Source: Bacteroides intestinalis (GTDB lineage: Bacteria > Bacteroidota > Bacteroidia > Bacteroidales > Bacteroidaceae). From it: a stretch of DNA of 64,000 nt. A model generated the notes under the pieces. That model was not told where the DNA came from. It was given only the letters and a program-made list of their open reading frames with translations, and did not search any database. Positions 8,580-16,643 of this stretch are shown here, piece after piece (within the stretch, counting starts at the first letter, position 1; the number at the start of each line of letters is the position of its first letter). Made by a program: the position numbers and the translations under genes. The stretch is from positions 261,182 through 325,181 of the forward strand of contig NZ_CABJDN010000009.1 in NCBI RefSeq assembly GCF_902364365.1, written 5' to 3'.

Positions 8580-8782
8580 ATTTTACAGTGCGAAGTTAAG
8601 TCGGACGTGAACCTGCAAGGCGCGTTTCATTTGCAGTCAATGCCGTTCAAATGAAATCCTTCGGATTCCGCTTCCTCCTTGCATTGTTCCCTTCTTCCGC
8701 CTTGTGATTTGCACGTAAAATCAAATCCCACCGGACGAGGTAAAAGCCTCTGAAGGGAAGGGAAAATAAAAAATTAGAATGT
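8580..8782 (+). promoter_or_regulatory. Structured leader, member 2
   Basis: Core hairpin AATCC/GGATT (8655-8659/8663-8667) takes the place of the AATCTTCC stem. Near the gene, GCACGTAAAATCAAATCCC (8711-8729) precedes a GAGG/CCTC hairpin (8737-8740/8747-8750) and an AAGGGAAGGGAAAATAAAA tract ending just before the ATG. TCCC can pair with GGGA across the inner hairpin, as in the other members. Confidence 0.6.
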
Positions 8783-9310
8783 ATGAAACAAATAATTTGG
8801 TCAAGTGATGCTCTATTGGATGAAACAGCAAGAGAGTATTATCAAAATTTCAAGCGAGAAGAACTGGACGATGATGCCTACAAGGTCAGCGATGAAGAGT
8901 GGTCGGACGAAGTGTATAATGAATTGGGGGATGAGCGGCAGAACCTAAACAAGGATGTCAATGGAGTCATTATTGCATTTGGAGATTTAGGATTGTGGAA
9001 CGGACGCAAACAAGGCTATCAAATTTTGGGTGACAACATTGCCGGGATATTACAATCTACACAGTATGATGCAGAGTGGTACGGTGACGGCTACGATATA
9101 CGAGGCCGTATGTCGCACCATGATGGCACGAATTATGTTTTGTACCGTGTCGCTGAAAATCGTGACGACGCAGAACGGATTGCCGCAAAAATCTACAACT
9201 ATGAAATTGACGAGAATGGTTTTCGCCAAGTTACACGTTCCCTCCACCCCTATGTGGCCGCAGTGTATGGCTGGAAAACTCTACAGGACAACCTCGTTCA
9301 GGTAAAATAG
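8783..9310 (+). CDS. Hypothetical acidic protein, 175 aa
   Basis: A strongly acidic protein in its first half (EELDDDAYKVSDEEWSDEVY) with a more conserved-looking core (GVIIAFGDLGLWNGRKQGY and YDIRGRMSHHDGTNYVLYR). The acidic surface could mimic DNA, as many antirestriction proteins do, but no known antirestriction motif is visible and this is speculation. Behind a leader-family element and followed by a strong terminator, it forms its own transcription unit. Function unknown. Confidence 0.65.
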   Translation: MKQIIWSSDALLDETAREYYQNFKREELDDDAYKVSDEEWSDEVYNELGDERQNLNKDVNGVIIAFGDLGLWNGRKQGYQILGDNIAGILQSTQYDAEWYGDGYDIRGRMSHHDGTNYVLYRVAENRDDAERIAAKIYNYEIDENGFRQVTRSLHPYVAAVYGWKTLQDNLVQVK

Positions 9311-9333
9311 CCTGTAACCTGTACTTAAACAAA

Positions 9334-9375
9334 TGCCGTAACGCTTTCTCAAGAGGCTGTTACGGCACTTGTGTT
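9334..9375 (+). terminator. Rho-independent terminator
   Basis: TGCCGTAAC (9334-9342) is perfectly inverted at 9359-9367 (GTTACGGCA), followed by CTTGTGTTTT. It lies 24 bp after the stop codon of the preceding gene. Confidence 0.75.
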
Positions 9376-9439
9376 TTATGCCGTATATATTCTGCATAAA
9401 ATATGGTGGGAAACTATTCCTTTTTACACATTTATGAAT

Positions 9440-9775
9440 GTTCCCGCCCAACTGTTGTAGGTGGCCGCTTGTGCCAGTTTCCTTTTTTAGACTCCGGCCC
9501 TCCTTTATAGCCCCATCCAGCTACCCCCTATATTTCTATCCCGCAAGCCTGGTTATTTCCCTGCAAAATTCGATTGCCGGCTGTCCGTCCTGTCAAGGAC
9601 CGCTGACACTTGCTGCTGTAAAATCTTCCTCTCCGAAATATCGAAGAGTGTATTTTCCGCATCCTCCTTGCCCGTTCTGGCCGCCAATCCCGTGGGCAGA
9701 AAAATAATCAACCTTTCGGTACAGGAAGTATCGAAGGGAAATAAATAAAATATTAATCTTAAAATTTGAGGCATT
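9440..9775 (+). promoter_or_regulatory. Structured leader, member 3
   Basis: The left part has CTTTTTTAG, CTCCTTTATAG and CCCCCTATAT motifs (about 9483-9532). A leftward promoter remnant CAAAATTC is at about 9564. The core AAAATCTTCC starts at 9620 with a CTCT/AGAG-type stem and the GTATTTTCC arm. Then GCAGAAAAATAATC leads to a CCTTTCG/CGAAGG stem (9712-9718/9732-9737) running into GGGAAATAAATAAAA before the gene. All four modules of the family are present. Confidence 0.65.
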
Positions 9776-10090
9776 ATGACATTCAGAGAATTTATGTTAG
9801 AGAACGGTTATGAATTGCAAACAACCTTTTGGAATGATTTTTCCATTGCTGACCGATTTGGTCTTTCGGCGATACAGGACACTTTCAACCGTGCTTTTGA
9901 GGAGTGGAAAGAGAACTACAAGTATCTCACGGAACTGGTTTTAGTGCTTAACCATAAGATATGGCAGTATTATGAAACAAGGCCGGAAATTGCGACATTG
10001 TATAATACCCTTTGGGCACAAGCCAGTCAATATGCAATGGAGTATCTGAAAGATGACGAGCTAAGCTATTATTATGATGTAACGGATTAA
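9776..10090 (+). CDS. Hypothetical helical protein, 104 aa
   Basis: An all-helical, aromatic-rich protein (MTFREFMLENGYELQTTFW, then FEEWKENYKYLTELVLVLNHKIWQYY). The pattern resembles small accessory proteins found next to antirestriction genes in Bacteroidales elements, but no named family is recognised. Behind its own leader and followed by a hairpin terminator. Function unknown. Confidence 0.65.
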   Translation: MTFREFMLENGYELQTTFWNDFSIADRFGLSAIQDTFNRAFEEWKENYKYLTELVLVLNHKIWQYYETRPEIATLYNTLWAQASQYAMEYLKDDELSYYYDVTD

Positions 10091-10121
10091 ATGTCCCAGC
10101 TCCTCCCACAGGAACAAAAGA

Positions 10122-10141
10122 AAGCCGGCTTTTGTCGGCTG
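10122..10141 (+). terminator. Short hairpin after the 104-aa gene
   Basis: AGCCG and CGGCT form a GC-rich stem around GCTTTTGT within AAAGCCGGCTTTTGTCGGCT, located about 30 bp after the stop codon. Only a weak T tract follows. Confidence 0.5.
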
Positions 10142-10149
10142 CTCTTTGT

Positions 10150-10508
10150 GGTCATTCCCTTTTTTATCACTCCGTTTTACCCTTGTATAAAACGAAATTA
10201 TTTCGTTTCAGGCTGCTACCAGTCAGGACTTGTTTTTTCCTGTGCAAAGGTATTGCCACGGAAAAACATTCAAGTACCGCTACGCTATTTGAACACAATT
10301 TTTCAGTAGCTTTCCCGATTTTCAATCGCTCAAATGTCGTATACGCTCCATACCGCAACTGTAAAAATTCTGTCCAAATTCCTTGCCTGCTTTTCCTTAA
10401 AGGCAATCTTGAATGCACGTAAAAATCAAATCCCGACTGGAGAAGCCTAAAGGCTTCCGAAAAAAGGGAAAAAAAGAACATGATGTTTAATAGCTAAATT
10501 TTAAAAGT
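10150..10508 (+). promoter_or_regulatory. Structured leader, member 4
   Basis: Leftward promoter: -7 box TACCTTTG (plus 10245-10252) with TTG 18 bp upstream on the minus strand. TTGCCT/AGGCAA hairpin at 10383-10388/10401-10406. Near the gene, GCACGTAAAAATCAAATCCC is followed by a perfect GAAGCC/GGCTTC hairpin (10442-10447/10452-10457) and AAAAAAGGGAAAAAAAG. TCCC (10431-10434) can pair with GGGA (10466-10469). Confidence 0.7.
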
Positions 10509-11009
10509 ATGGAAATTCAATTTGTGATTGTTCGTTCAGAAAATGCAGAGTATTTGTGTCACAATGTAAATGGAACGTATGTGGATGTCAGCGACCCATC
10601 AACAGAATTTGTTTCTGGAGAGGATGATTTTCGCTTGGTAGAGCCGGACAGCTCCCTAACGCGGAAAGAATACGAGTTTCGTGGAGAACGCTTTTATCTC
10701 ATGCCTCAATTTTATGGCAATGGCTGGTTAGCACTTACTTTGCAAAGTGTGGAAGATGAAACAGAGTATATCGTGCTATCCGTCAATTTGGAGAGCATGG
10801 ATGCACTCGATTTGCCAGACCGTACATTTATTGATGTGAATCATTATCCGGATGCAATGGAGTTTCTGGAGACAAATAATTTAGCGACCTATTCAGGTTA
10901 CAAGCGTAGAAGCGGATTTGTGGAATATCCAATGGCGGTATTGAATCTTCCTTTGCTTTATCAGCACGCCCCGCAGATTTTCCAAGAGGCGAATATCGAA
11001 TGTTTTTAA
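10509..11009 (+). CDS. Hypothetical protein, 166 aa (DUF4313-like)
   Basis: The central region FYLMPQFYGNGWLALTLQSVEDETEYIVLSVNLES and the later PDRTFIDVNHYPDAMEFLETNNLA resemble the DUF4313 family of Bacteroidales mobile elements: a beta-rich domain with conserved G-aromatic and NL(E)S/FID features. I recalled this assignment from pattern and did not search it. Behind a leader-family element; no clear terminator follows. Biochemical role unknown. Confidence 0.65.
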   Translation: MEIQFVIVRSENAEYLCHNVNGTYVDVSDPSTEFVSGEDDFRLVEPDSSLTRKEYEFRGERFYLMPQFYGNGWLALTLQSVEDETEYIVLSVNLESMDALDLPDRTFIDVNHYPDAMEFLETNNLATYSGYKRRSGFVEYPMAVLNLPLLYQHAPQIFQEANIECF

Positions 11010-11099
11010 ATGGTTTTCTGAAAGTATGGTACTGATGACTACCAAAGAGATACCGTATCGGTTAAATCCTATCGGTATGGTATCTTCTTTTGCCCGAAG

Positions 11100-11499
11100 A
11101 CAGGTGGCATCCCCCTTTTTTACAGATTGCTCCGTGCCCACTTTTTTAATTTCCTTGTTTCCCTTTTATAGCAGCGTAACTGCCTGCTTCTCTTTTACAG
11201 CCCTTATGTAATGAATGTTGATGTTTCCTGTCGTTATCCAGACTTTCGCCCGGTCTTGTTTTCGTGTGCAAAATTACGGCGAACGAACGCTATCCAAGTA
11301 TCGCTACGCTATCCGAAATGAAATTTGACGTAATCTTCCTAAATCATAGATTTCGGTATTCATAAAATTTCATTTCCGATTCCTTGCACTGCGTTCCTGC
11401 TTCGTCGTTTGGGACGCACATGAAAAACAACCCTTCCGGCAAAGTCGAAAGACTTGAAAAAAGGGAAAATAAAAAACTTAATTAAAAACGAAAACGAGT
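11100..11499 (+). promoter_or_regulatory. Structured leader, member 5 (best-formed copy)
   Basis: Left array: CTTTTTTAC, CTTTTATAG and CTCTTTTACAG between 11114 and 11205. Leftward promoter: TTG (plus 11295-11297), 18-bp spacer and TAATTTTG (plus 11269-11276). Core: AAATGAAATTT/AAATTTCATTT (11316-11326/11365-11375) encloses AATCTTCC and an AAATC/GATTT hairpin (11341-11345/11349-11353). Start module: CCCTT (11431-11435) pairs with AAGGG (11461-11465) around AAGTC/GACTT (11442-11446/11451-11455), then GAAAATAAAAAA. A rightward promoter-like TTTG-N19-TAGATTTC overlaps the core. Confidence 0.75.
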
Positions 11500-11754
11500 A
11501 TGACAATAGAAGAAGTATTACAGCACGATTTAAAATTCAGGTATATGTTATTGGGTCGTTTGCAAGCCGACTGTGAATATTATCTTGGCTTTGGAAACAA
11601 AAGTTCTCGTCGTTTGTGGGCTGGTTCTGAAAAGGCACAAATTGAATACATGACGAAAATTCACGACAGCTTCCGAGAAAACGAAAAACCCGAATGGCTG
11701 ACAATGGAGCAAATCAAAGAATACAGCAATGCTATGGAAGTAACACAAGAATAA
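11500..11754 (+). CDS. LPD11-like small protein, 84 aa
   Basis: The sequence YMLLGRLQADCEYYLGFGN, then LWAGSEKAQIEYMTKIHDSF and PEWLTMEQIKEYSNAM, matches the pattern of large-polyvalent-protein domain 11 (LPD11). This domain is found in phage and conjugative-element polyproteins and also as stand-alone small proteins. Its function is unknown, although LPD domains are associated with proteins injected with mobile DNA. The family match is from memory of the motif. Behind the best-formed leader copy and followed by a long hairpin. Confidence 0.7.
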   Translation: MTIEEVLQHDLKFRYMLLGRLQADCEYYLGFGNKSSRRLWAGSEKAQIEYMTKIHDSFRENEKPEWLTMEQIKEYSNAMEVTQE

Positions 11755-11765
11755 TTCAAAAAAAA

Positions 11766-11802
11766 TACCGTAATAACCTTTAACGGAGGTGTTGCGGTAT
11801 TA
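11766..11802 (+). terminator. Long hairpin after the LPD11-like gene
   Basis: AATACCGTAATAACC pairs with GGTGTTGCGGTATT with small mismatches. It starts about 12 bp after the stop. No T tract follows, so termination efficiency is uncertain. Confidence 0.5.
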
Positions 11803-11836
11803 CAGTATTACAAATAAGGGTCGGAGTTTGAGAACA

Positions 11837-11860
11837 TACCCTCTTATAATTGAGAGGGTA
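11837..11860. repeat. Perfect 8-bp hairpin at the left edge of leader 6
   Basis: TACCCTCT at 11837-11844 is perfectly inverted at 11853-11860. The leftward RNA predicted from leader 6 would end near it, so it may serve as a leftward RNA 3' hairpin. Confidence 0.5.
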
Positions 11861-12222
11861 ATAATAGTCCCTCTTTTATAATTATATCATTCTATTCCTT
11901 TTTTATATTTCTGCAAAAGGAATAGCATTCTTCTTTTATATTAATTATTTTTCATTTTATCTCCCATCTATTCTTCATCCTATCACCGGTTTGGTTTTAT
12001 CAAATGCAAAGGTCGGCTATCGCGCTTGATCCTGCTACTTGAAGTGTATTTCTTACAAAATTCTTCCTTCCTGCGCAAGAGTAATTTGGCAAGAAAAGTT
12101 GCCGTATGAAGCTGTATCGACATCCGTTTACCGCATCCATAAATCCCAAAACGGTTCAATCAGTAAAGAACCGACAATAGGAAAAAAAGTTAATAATAAC
12201 CAATTCTTTAAACATTAAAATC
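11861..12222 (+). promoter_or_regulatory. Structured leader, member 6
   Basis: Three TTTTATA-type motifs (CTCTTTTATAATT, CTTTTTTATATT, CTTCTTTTATATT) between 11873 and 11942. The leftward box is GACCTTTG (plus 12007-12014), a weak variant. Core: AATTCTTCCTTCC, then AGAGTAATTTGG. Start module: CGGTTC/GAACCG hairpin (12152-12157/12168-12173) followed by AGGAAAAAAAG and an A/T-rich run to the ATG. Confidence 0.6.
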
Positions 12223-12903
12223 ATGCCTAATTATGTAACAAACCGTTTAGAAATAAACGCAGACAGAGAAACAGTACAAAATGTGATGGATTTCTTAAAA
12301 GGAAAAACTGATGAAGACAGTACGCCTTGCTATATTGACTTCAACAACATTATCCCTATGCCAAAGGACTTACTGATAGAAGCGTCCACTTCTGGGGAAT
12401 TTGGTATGCAGTATATCATAGCACAGCAACGTAAACCGTTCAATTCACAGGACGACCTGAAAGTCATTCAATGGATGGAAATTCAGGAGGAAAAAGTCAG
12501 GGAAGAAGCATTACAACTTGGAATGACATATCTGAAAAACTGGGGAAAATACGGTTATCCTACTTGGTATGAATGGTCTATCGCTAACTGGGGTACAAAA
12601 TGGAATGCCTTTAATCAGAATTTTGAAGAACCGAACGTGCTTTGGTTTGATACGGCTTGGGAAGGTGTGCCGCTGCTTATCCAAACACTCTCCGAAATAT
12701 TTCCGGACGTCGAGTTTCAATATGCCTATGCGGATGAAGACCTTGGTTCCAACGTGGGCAAAGGGACTATCCGAAATGGAGAAACCGACATGACATTCCC
12801 CGATAACGGAAGTAACGATGCCTTTGAAATTGTCTTTTTCGTAAAACCGGGATTAGAGGAATACTTGGAACTGACAAACGAGGGGTATAGGTGGAAAGCC
12901 TAA
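12223..12903 (+). CDS. Api92/YubB-like protein (ferredoxin-like domain)
   Basis: A 226-aa protein opening MPNYVTNRLEI and containing the signature WYEWSIANWGTKWNA followed by FDTAWEGVPLLIQTLSEIFPDVEF. These mark the Api92-like/YubB family with a C-terminal ferredoxin-like (DUF1281-type) domain, widely carried on plasmids, phages and conjugative elements. Function is unknown; family members are frequent next to antirestriction genes. It is the full-length relative of the truncated copy at 22090-22446. Transcribed from its own leader; no obvious terminator follows. Confidence 0.8.
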   Translation: MPNYVTNRLEINADRETVQNVMDFLKGKTDEDSTPCYIDFNNIIPMPKDLLIEASTSGEFGMQYIIAQQRKPFNSQDDLKVIQWMEIQEEKVREEALQLGMTYLKNWGKYGYPTWYEWSIANWGTKWNAFNQNFEEPNVLWFDTAWEGVPLLIQTLSEIFPDVEFQYAYADEDLGSNVGKGTIRNGETDMTFPDNGSNDAFEIVFFVKPGLEEYLELTNEGYRWKA

Positions 12904-13077
12904 ACATCTCCGGACAGACAATATCCGACATGTATTCAGGGTATATCTCAACCGATATATCCTGGACTCCTGTTGCCGGAAGCTCCGTTTATATTTATTC
13001 CATTCCACTTCCTTTTTACAATTTCACGCCTCTTGAACCAGTCTTTTTTGACCGTATTTACCCATCCCTTGGCTGGC

Positions 13078-13182
13078 CTACTTATCATCTTTGAAGCTGC
13101 TTTTACTGAAACCGCCAAACACGCCCTTCAAGAGCTTGCCGACAACCCAGAATACCAGCAATACAATTATAATATCTCCCAT
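13078..13182 (-). CDS. Small single-pass membrane peptide, 34 aa
   Basis: The minus strand encodes MGDIIIVLLVFWVVGKLLKG and then a Gly/Ser/Lys tail ending FKDDK. One hydrophobic helix plus a basic end is typical of real small membrane proteins, unlike chance frames. A CTATAAAAG motif sits 8 bp before the ATG on the minus strand, the same motif that recurs in the leader arrays. It lies between the Api92-like gene and the recombinase gene and points away from the latter. Function unknown. Confidence 0.5.
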   Translation of the reverse strand: MGDIIIVLLVFWVVGKLLKGVFGGFSKSSFKDDK

Positions 13183-13271
13183 AAGTCTTACTTTTATAGT
13201 TTTAACAATAATAAAAATACAAAATAATAACCGAAAAACAAATATACGATCCTGATTATCTGAAAATTCTA

Positions 13272-13916
13272 TCAGGAGTCACCTTCATTTGTTCCGTCCT
13301 CTTTCGGGTTCTGTTTGACACGCGGACCGCTGGTTTGGCCACGATCAAGTTTTACGCCATATTTATTGAGTATGCGCCAAATAGAACTTTTGCTGCTAAA
13401 ACCGCTTGCAGCCCAAATGTCATCGAAAGAATGCCCGTTGATATACATATCCACGATTGTCTTATCTCGTTCAGCTTTAGGTAATACCTTCGGCACAGCC
13501 GGGGCTTTGATATTCTGGCGTAACTTCTCGACATGAGCGGAATATTTTCGTAGTGCGGCAATTTCTTCCGGAAATGCCCCTATTATCCACAACACATCGG
13601 CTGCTGTCGTACCGGGGAATAATTCACCGCGAGTATCAACTCTGTCATGAATGGATATGACACGTACAATTTTGATACGGCATAGTTCGATGAACGCGGC
13701 CAGTTCTCTTAAACCGCGTGCAGCATTGCTGAATTTGGATATGACTATTTCATCGCCCCTTTGAAGATTCGCCATAAGCTGTTTCCACATAGGTCTCAAT
13801 GTTTCATGTTCAACTGTTTCCTCTACGATTTGTACACAACCATATCGCTGCATCCATTCTCTCTCAGCATCAAAACTGTCATTATTTTCCTTGAATATAT
13901 AGCCAACTTTTGCCAT
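13272..13916 (-). CDS. Serine-recombinase-like protein with degraded active site
   Basis: The fold of a resolvase/invertase is recognisable: MAKVGYIF start, LRPMWKQLMANLQRGDEIVISKF, then the long E-helix with FPEEIAALRKYS and a C-terminal helix-turn-helix (HSFDDIWAASGFSSKSSIWRIL). The catalytic YIRVS motif is replaced by YIFKE, removing the Arg and the nucleophilic Ser, and the LsRLgRS arginine pair reads SNAARG. It is therefore probably not a strand-exchange enzyme but may still bind DNA as a regulator. The ATG at 13916 is used here; one at 13928 is also possible. Divergent from the mobilisation operon. Confidence 0.75.
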   Translation of the reverse strand: MAKVGYIFKENNDSFDAEREWMQRYGCVQIVEETVEHETLRPMWKQLMANLQRGDEIVISKFSNAARGLRELAAFIELCRIKIVRVISIHDRVDTRGELFPGTTAADVLWIIGAFPEEIAALRKYSAHVEKLRQNIKAPAVPKVLPKAERDKTIVDMYINGHSFDDIWAASGFSSKSSIWRILNKYGVKLDRGQTSGPRVKQNPKEDGTNEGDS

Positions 13917-13945
13917 TTTAATATACACTGTTTTGATAACAAGTG

Positions 13946-13953
13946 CAAATATA
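13946..13953 (-). promoter_or_regulatory. -7 box of the recombinase-like gene
   Basis: TATATTTG on the minus strand matches TAnnTTTG and lies 30 bp upstream of the start of the recombinase-like gene. Confidence 0.6.
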
Positions 13954-14118
13954 GCACTTTCATTTTAATCTAAAATCATATCGTGGCAAAAATCTCGCTG
14001 AATCCTTTTTTTAGCTTTTTTTCTTGCACTTGTTTTCATTGATAATCATATTATTAATATGATACCAAAAATTATACTAAATGCGATATAAAAGGGCTTT
14101 TACAATAAAAATAATATA

Positions 14119-14126
14119 TAGATTTG
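14119..14126 (+). promoter_or_regulatory. -7 box of the mobilisation operon
   Basis: TAGATTTG matches the TAnnTTTG consensus and lies 26 bp before the lipoprotein start codon. A clear -33 TTTG is not visible at the usual spacing. The start region carries a direct repeat GTTAAATATGAA. Confidence 0.5.
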
Positions 14127-14151
14127 CATCGTTAAATATGAATTGTTAAAT

Positions 14152-15201
14152 ATGAAAATTTTAAAATCATACTACAAGACTCCATCATTTTTGACTGGAA
14201 GATGTATCGTTTCATTGGCCATATTGGGCCTGATATCATGCAGCGATAGAAATGGCAAATCATTGTCTGAAGCTACGAACGATCCTGCCGGAATATACAG
14301 GGAGTACTTGTACAATATACGACGTCAGAAAGATTCCTCATTTCAAGTATTGACCAAGCATATCCTACAATGGCAAACAGTAAAAGACTCTGTTTTTAGG
14401 TATCTCCGGAATGATACGCTCAGCCACCCCCATTCCAATCAGCGTGAAGAGTGTATCAGACTGCATGATTCTATCCGCACTGAGTTCTCACGCTTAGCCC
14501 TCTCAAAGACGCGTACTTATCAGGAACTTTTGGCTCTCAAAGGAGAGTTCTCACCTTATAACAATGATGAGGAACTGCATCATGCCGCTGGAGAAATCCG
14601 CCCGTTTTTCAACTCACTGGATAATCTTCCGCTTCATAAGGGTAACAAAGAGGAAATCCTTGCGGCTTACCGTATGTTACTGACCCGAACTATCCGTAAC
14701 GGCATACATAGCCGCAATGAACTGATTACTTATATCACTAAAGAAGATGCTATATTCCGTGCGTTCCTCTCTCACTTGCACGATTTCGAAGGTGAGAGTA
14801 TGGCTGACATCACACGTGGTACTGAACAGTGTTGTTCGCAGATATTCTTTGCCGCTGAGAGAAAGGAGATTACCTATCGGGAGGCTATGCTTTATTTGAC
14901 AATGCGCACCAATCGTCGCCAAATACAAAATATGCAGATTTGTATAGAAGATGTTCGGAACAAAAAAATCAAGACTTCTTCGCAAGCACATGCTTATATA
15001 TGGATGCTTATCCACCCTTATACTTCACTGGACGGATTCTCTATGACATTGCTTTCCGATAAAGAACGGAAACAACTTGACAGGATGGCGGCACAGACAC
15101 CTGTGGCGTTCAAAACCTTGAGCCGAATCCTGCAATCGGAAAGTGGTCAACTGACTGAACTGCCAGGAATGCTTATGGATATTTTCATACAGACGCTCTA
15201 A
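14152..15201 (+). CDS. Predicted lipoprotein heading the mobilisation operon, 349 aa
   Basis: Residues 1-40 form a signal peptide ending in a lipobox (LAILGLISCSD), so the mature protein is lipid-anchored in the envelope. The rest is helical and basic/polar with no recognised domain (for example YREYLYNIRRQKDSSFQVL, and AERKEITYREAMLYLTMRT). An in-frame TTG at 14143 is less likely than the ATG at 14152. It starts an apparent operon with four or five small genes and then the relaxase, which suggests a part in mating or envelope interaction. Function unknown. Confidence 0.7.
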   Translation: MKILKSYYKTPSFLTGRCIVSLAILGLISCSDRNGKSLSEATNDPAGIYREYLYNIRRQKDSSFQVLTKHILQWQTVKDSVFRYLRNDTLSHPHSNQREECIRLHDSIRTEFSRLALSKTRTYQELLALKGEFSPYNNDEELHHAAGEIRPFFNSLDNLPLHKGNKEEILAAYRMLLTRTIRNGIHSRNELITYITKEDAIFRAFLSHLHDFEGESMADITRGTEQCCSQIFFAAERKEITYREAMLYLTMRTNRRQIQNMQICIEDVRNKKIKTSSQAHAYIWMLIHPYTSLDGFSMTLLSDKERKQLDRMAAQTPVAFKTLSRILQSESGQLTELPGMLMDIFIQTL

Positions 15202-15212
15202 CAATATAAAAA

Positions 15213-15665
15213 ATGAATATGTTACGACATTTTTTCAATGACTTTATGACATTTGTCCCTCTGCAACTACCGCAACTACTCGATGTGACGATAATGGAGG
15301 AAGCACAATTCTACGGTGACTACGCCCTACTGACCTTCCCGCTACGCGACCCTTACGATTTGGAGGAAGTGATGGATCTGTTTGAGGACGATATGGAGCT
15401 TATAACTCTCTACCACCACATCCCCACGCACGCTGACAAATTCGGGCATAGCACCTGTGCATACTCCAACCCGGCATTTGGACAGATGTTCAAGATGAAT
15501 TGCAAGACAGATGCAGACGGTAAGGTAAATAGCATTCTTGTCACCATCTATGATTCTCTTGAGCAGATGTACGGCGAGCTGTGCCTTGATTTGGATCTTC
15601 ATTCCAAAAGTGGCACATTCAAGTATAAGAAGAACAAAGACGATCTCTTGATGGATTTCCTTTAA
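15213..15665 (+). CDS. Hypothetical acidic protein, 150 aa
   Basis: Lies 11 bp after the lipoprotein gene. Contains an acidic patch (RDPYDLEEVMDLFEDDMELI) and ends in a lysine-rich turn (GTFKYKKNKDDLLMDFL). No signal peptide, transmembrane segment or known motif is seen. Tight spacing implies co-transcription and a shared role with the downstream mobilisation genes. Confidence 0.65.
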   Translation: MNMLRHFFNDFMTFVPLQLPQLLDVTIMEEAQFYGDYALLTFPLRDPYDLEEVMDLFEDDMELITLYHHIPTHADKFGHSTCAYSNPAFGQMFKMNCKTDADGKVNSILVTIYDSLEQMYGELCLDLDLHSKSGTFKYKKNKDDLLMDFL

Positions 15666-15675
15666 TGGTCATGTT

Positions 15676-16071
15676 ATGCGGGACACACTATACCGACAAA
15701 TGGTTTATTGGATTAGGGAATACCGGACATGGATAGAGGTTGTTGATGACAATTTCTATAAGGAGTATGCTTTGTCAAGAAACGGATATATCAATTACAT
15801 TGTTTCCCGCACGTTGGTACTGCGGGCTTGCAAAGACAAAGGCTCATACGCCAAAGGCATGACATGGACAATTCCGGAACATAAACTGGATAAGGCATTG
15901 GCAGCCTACCGTAAGCAGGAGCATACGTTCAAGCAACGTATTAAGAAAGCAGCGATATACCTTTCACCGAGGGACGCCGAAGTTATCATCCTATTGGCCA
16001 CCCACAATATTGTCCAATTAGAGTTGATGATATCCCCCATTCAAATACGCGAGAAACCCTATTATTTATGA
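15676..16071 (+). CDS. Hypothetical basic protein, 131 aa
   Basis: A basic protein with RQMVYWIREYRTWIEVVDD and the segment KAALAYRKQEHTF-like KALAAYRKQEHTFKQ, predicted helical and possibly nucleic-acid binding. The stop codon overlaps the start of the following membrane-protein gene (ATGA), indicating translational coupling. No named domain recognised. Confidence 0.6.
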   Translation: MRDTLYRQMVYWIREYRTWIEVVDDNFYKEYALSRNGYINYIVSRTLVLRACKDKGSYAKGMTWTIPEHKLDKALAAYRKQEHTFKQRIKKAAIYLSPRDAEVIILLATHNIVQLELMISPIQIREKPYYL

Positions 16072-16625
16072 TTTGGAATATACTACAACTTATCTTCTGT
16101 ATAACGCTTTTCGTATTGCCATTAGCATTGTACAAAAGCCACCGTTCTTTTATGGTAAGGTTCTACGATGCTATGATACACAGTGTAAAGGCTCGTAAAC
16201 TATATGTACAGGTCGTATTGATTCTGCTATTGCTCTTCCACTATGTTTACATCAGCGGACATGTTGGCGAGTTCGGTGTTTTTCTTTCAACTGCTATCTG
16301 TGCCACTATATATTCATTTAGGAGAGCGGACAGATTGTTAAGAGGTTTATGTGACCGACCATGTATGTTTGTCATACTCTCATTGGTGGCTTTGGCCATC
16401 AGTTTTGTTCCACACTTGTACACAACGGCGGTAACTGCCGCCTATCTTCTTTTGGCTGCCCTGTTCTATCCCTCTGTTCGGGTTATGACCGAATTTCAGG
16501 ACATAGGCATAATCTCTGAATGGATGAAATTCCCCAGACTATTAGCCGAAAGTTATTATGACCATCATCACGCGATATTGCCGCAAGATGCGGATAGCGG
16601 CAACACTGATATATCCGCACAGTAG
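16068..16625 (+). CDS. Multi-pass inner-membrane protein, 185 aa
   Basis: Four hydrophobic segments are visible (residues about 3-20, 45-70, 72-90 and 100-135), separated by short basic loops. The C-terminus is soluble, with EWMKFPRLLAESYYDHHHA. It overlaps the upstream gene by four bases. In this operon it may anchor mobilisation proteins at the membrane, but nothing in the sequence specifies a function. Confidence 0.65.
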   Translation: MIWNILQLIFCITLFVLPLALYKSHRSFMVRFYDAMIHSVKARKLYVQVVLILLLLFHYVYISGHVGEFGVFLSTAICATIYSFRRADRLLRGLCDRPCMFVILSLVALAISFVPHLYTTAVTAAYLLLAALFYPSVRVMTEFQDIGIISEWMKFPRLLAESYYDHHHAILPQDADSGNTDISAQ

Positions 16626-16643
16626 TAATAATTAAAAAATGAA

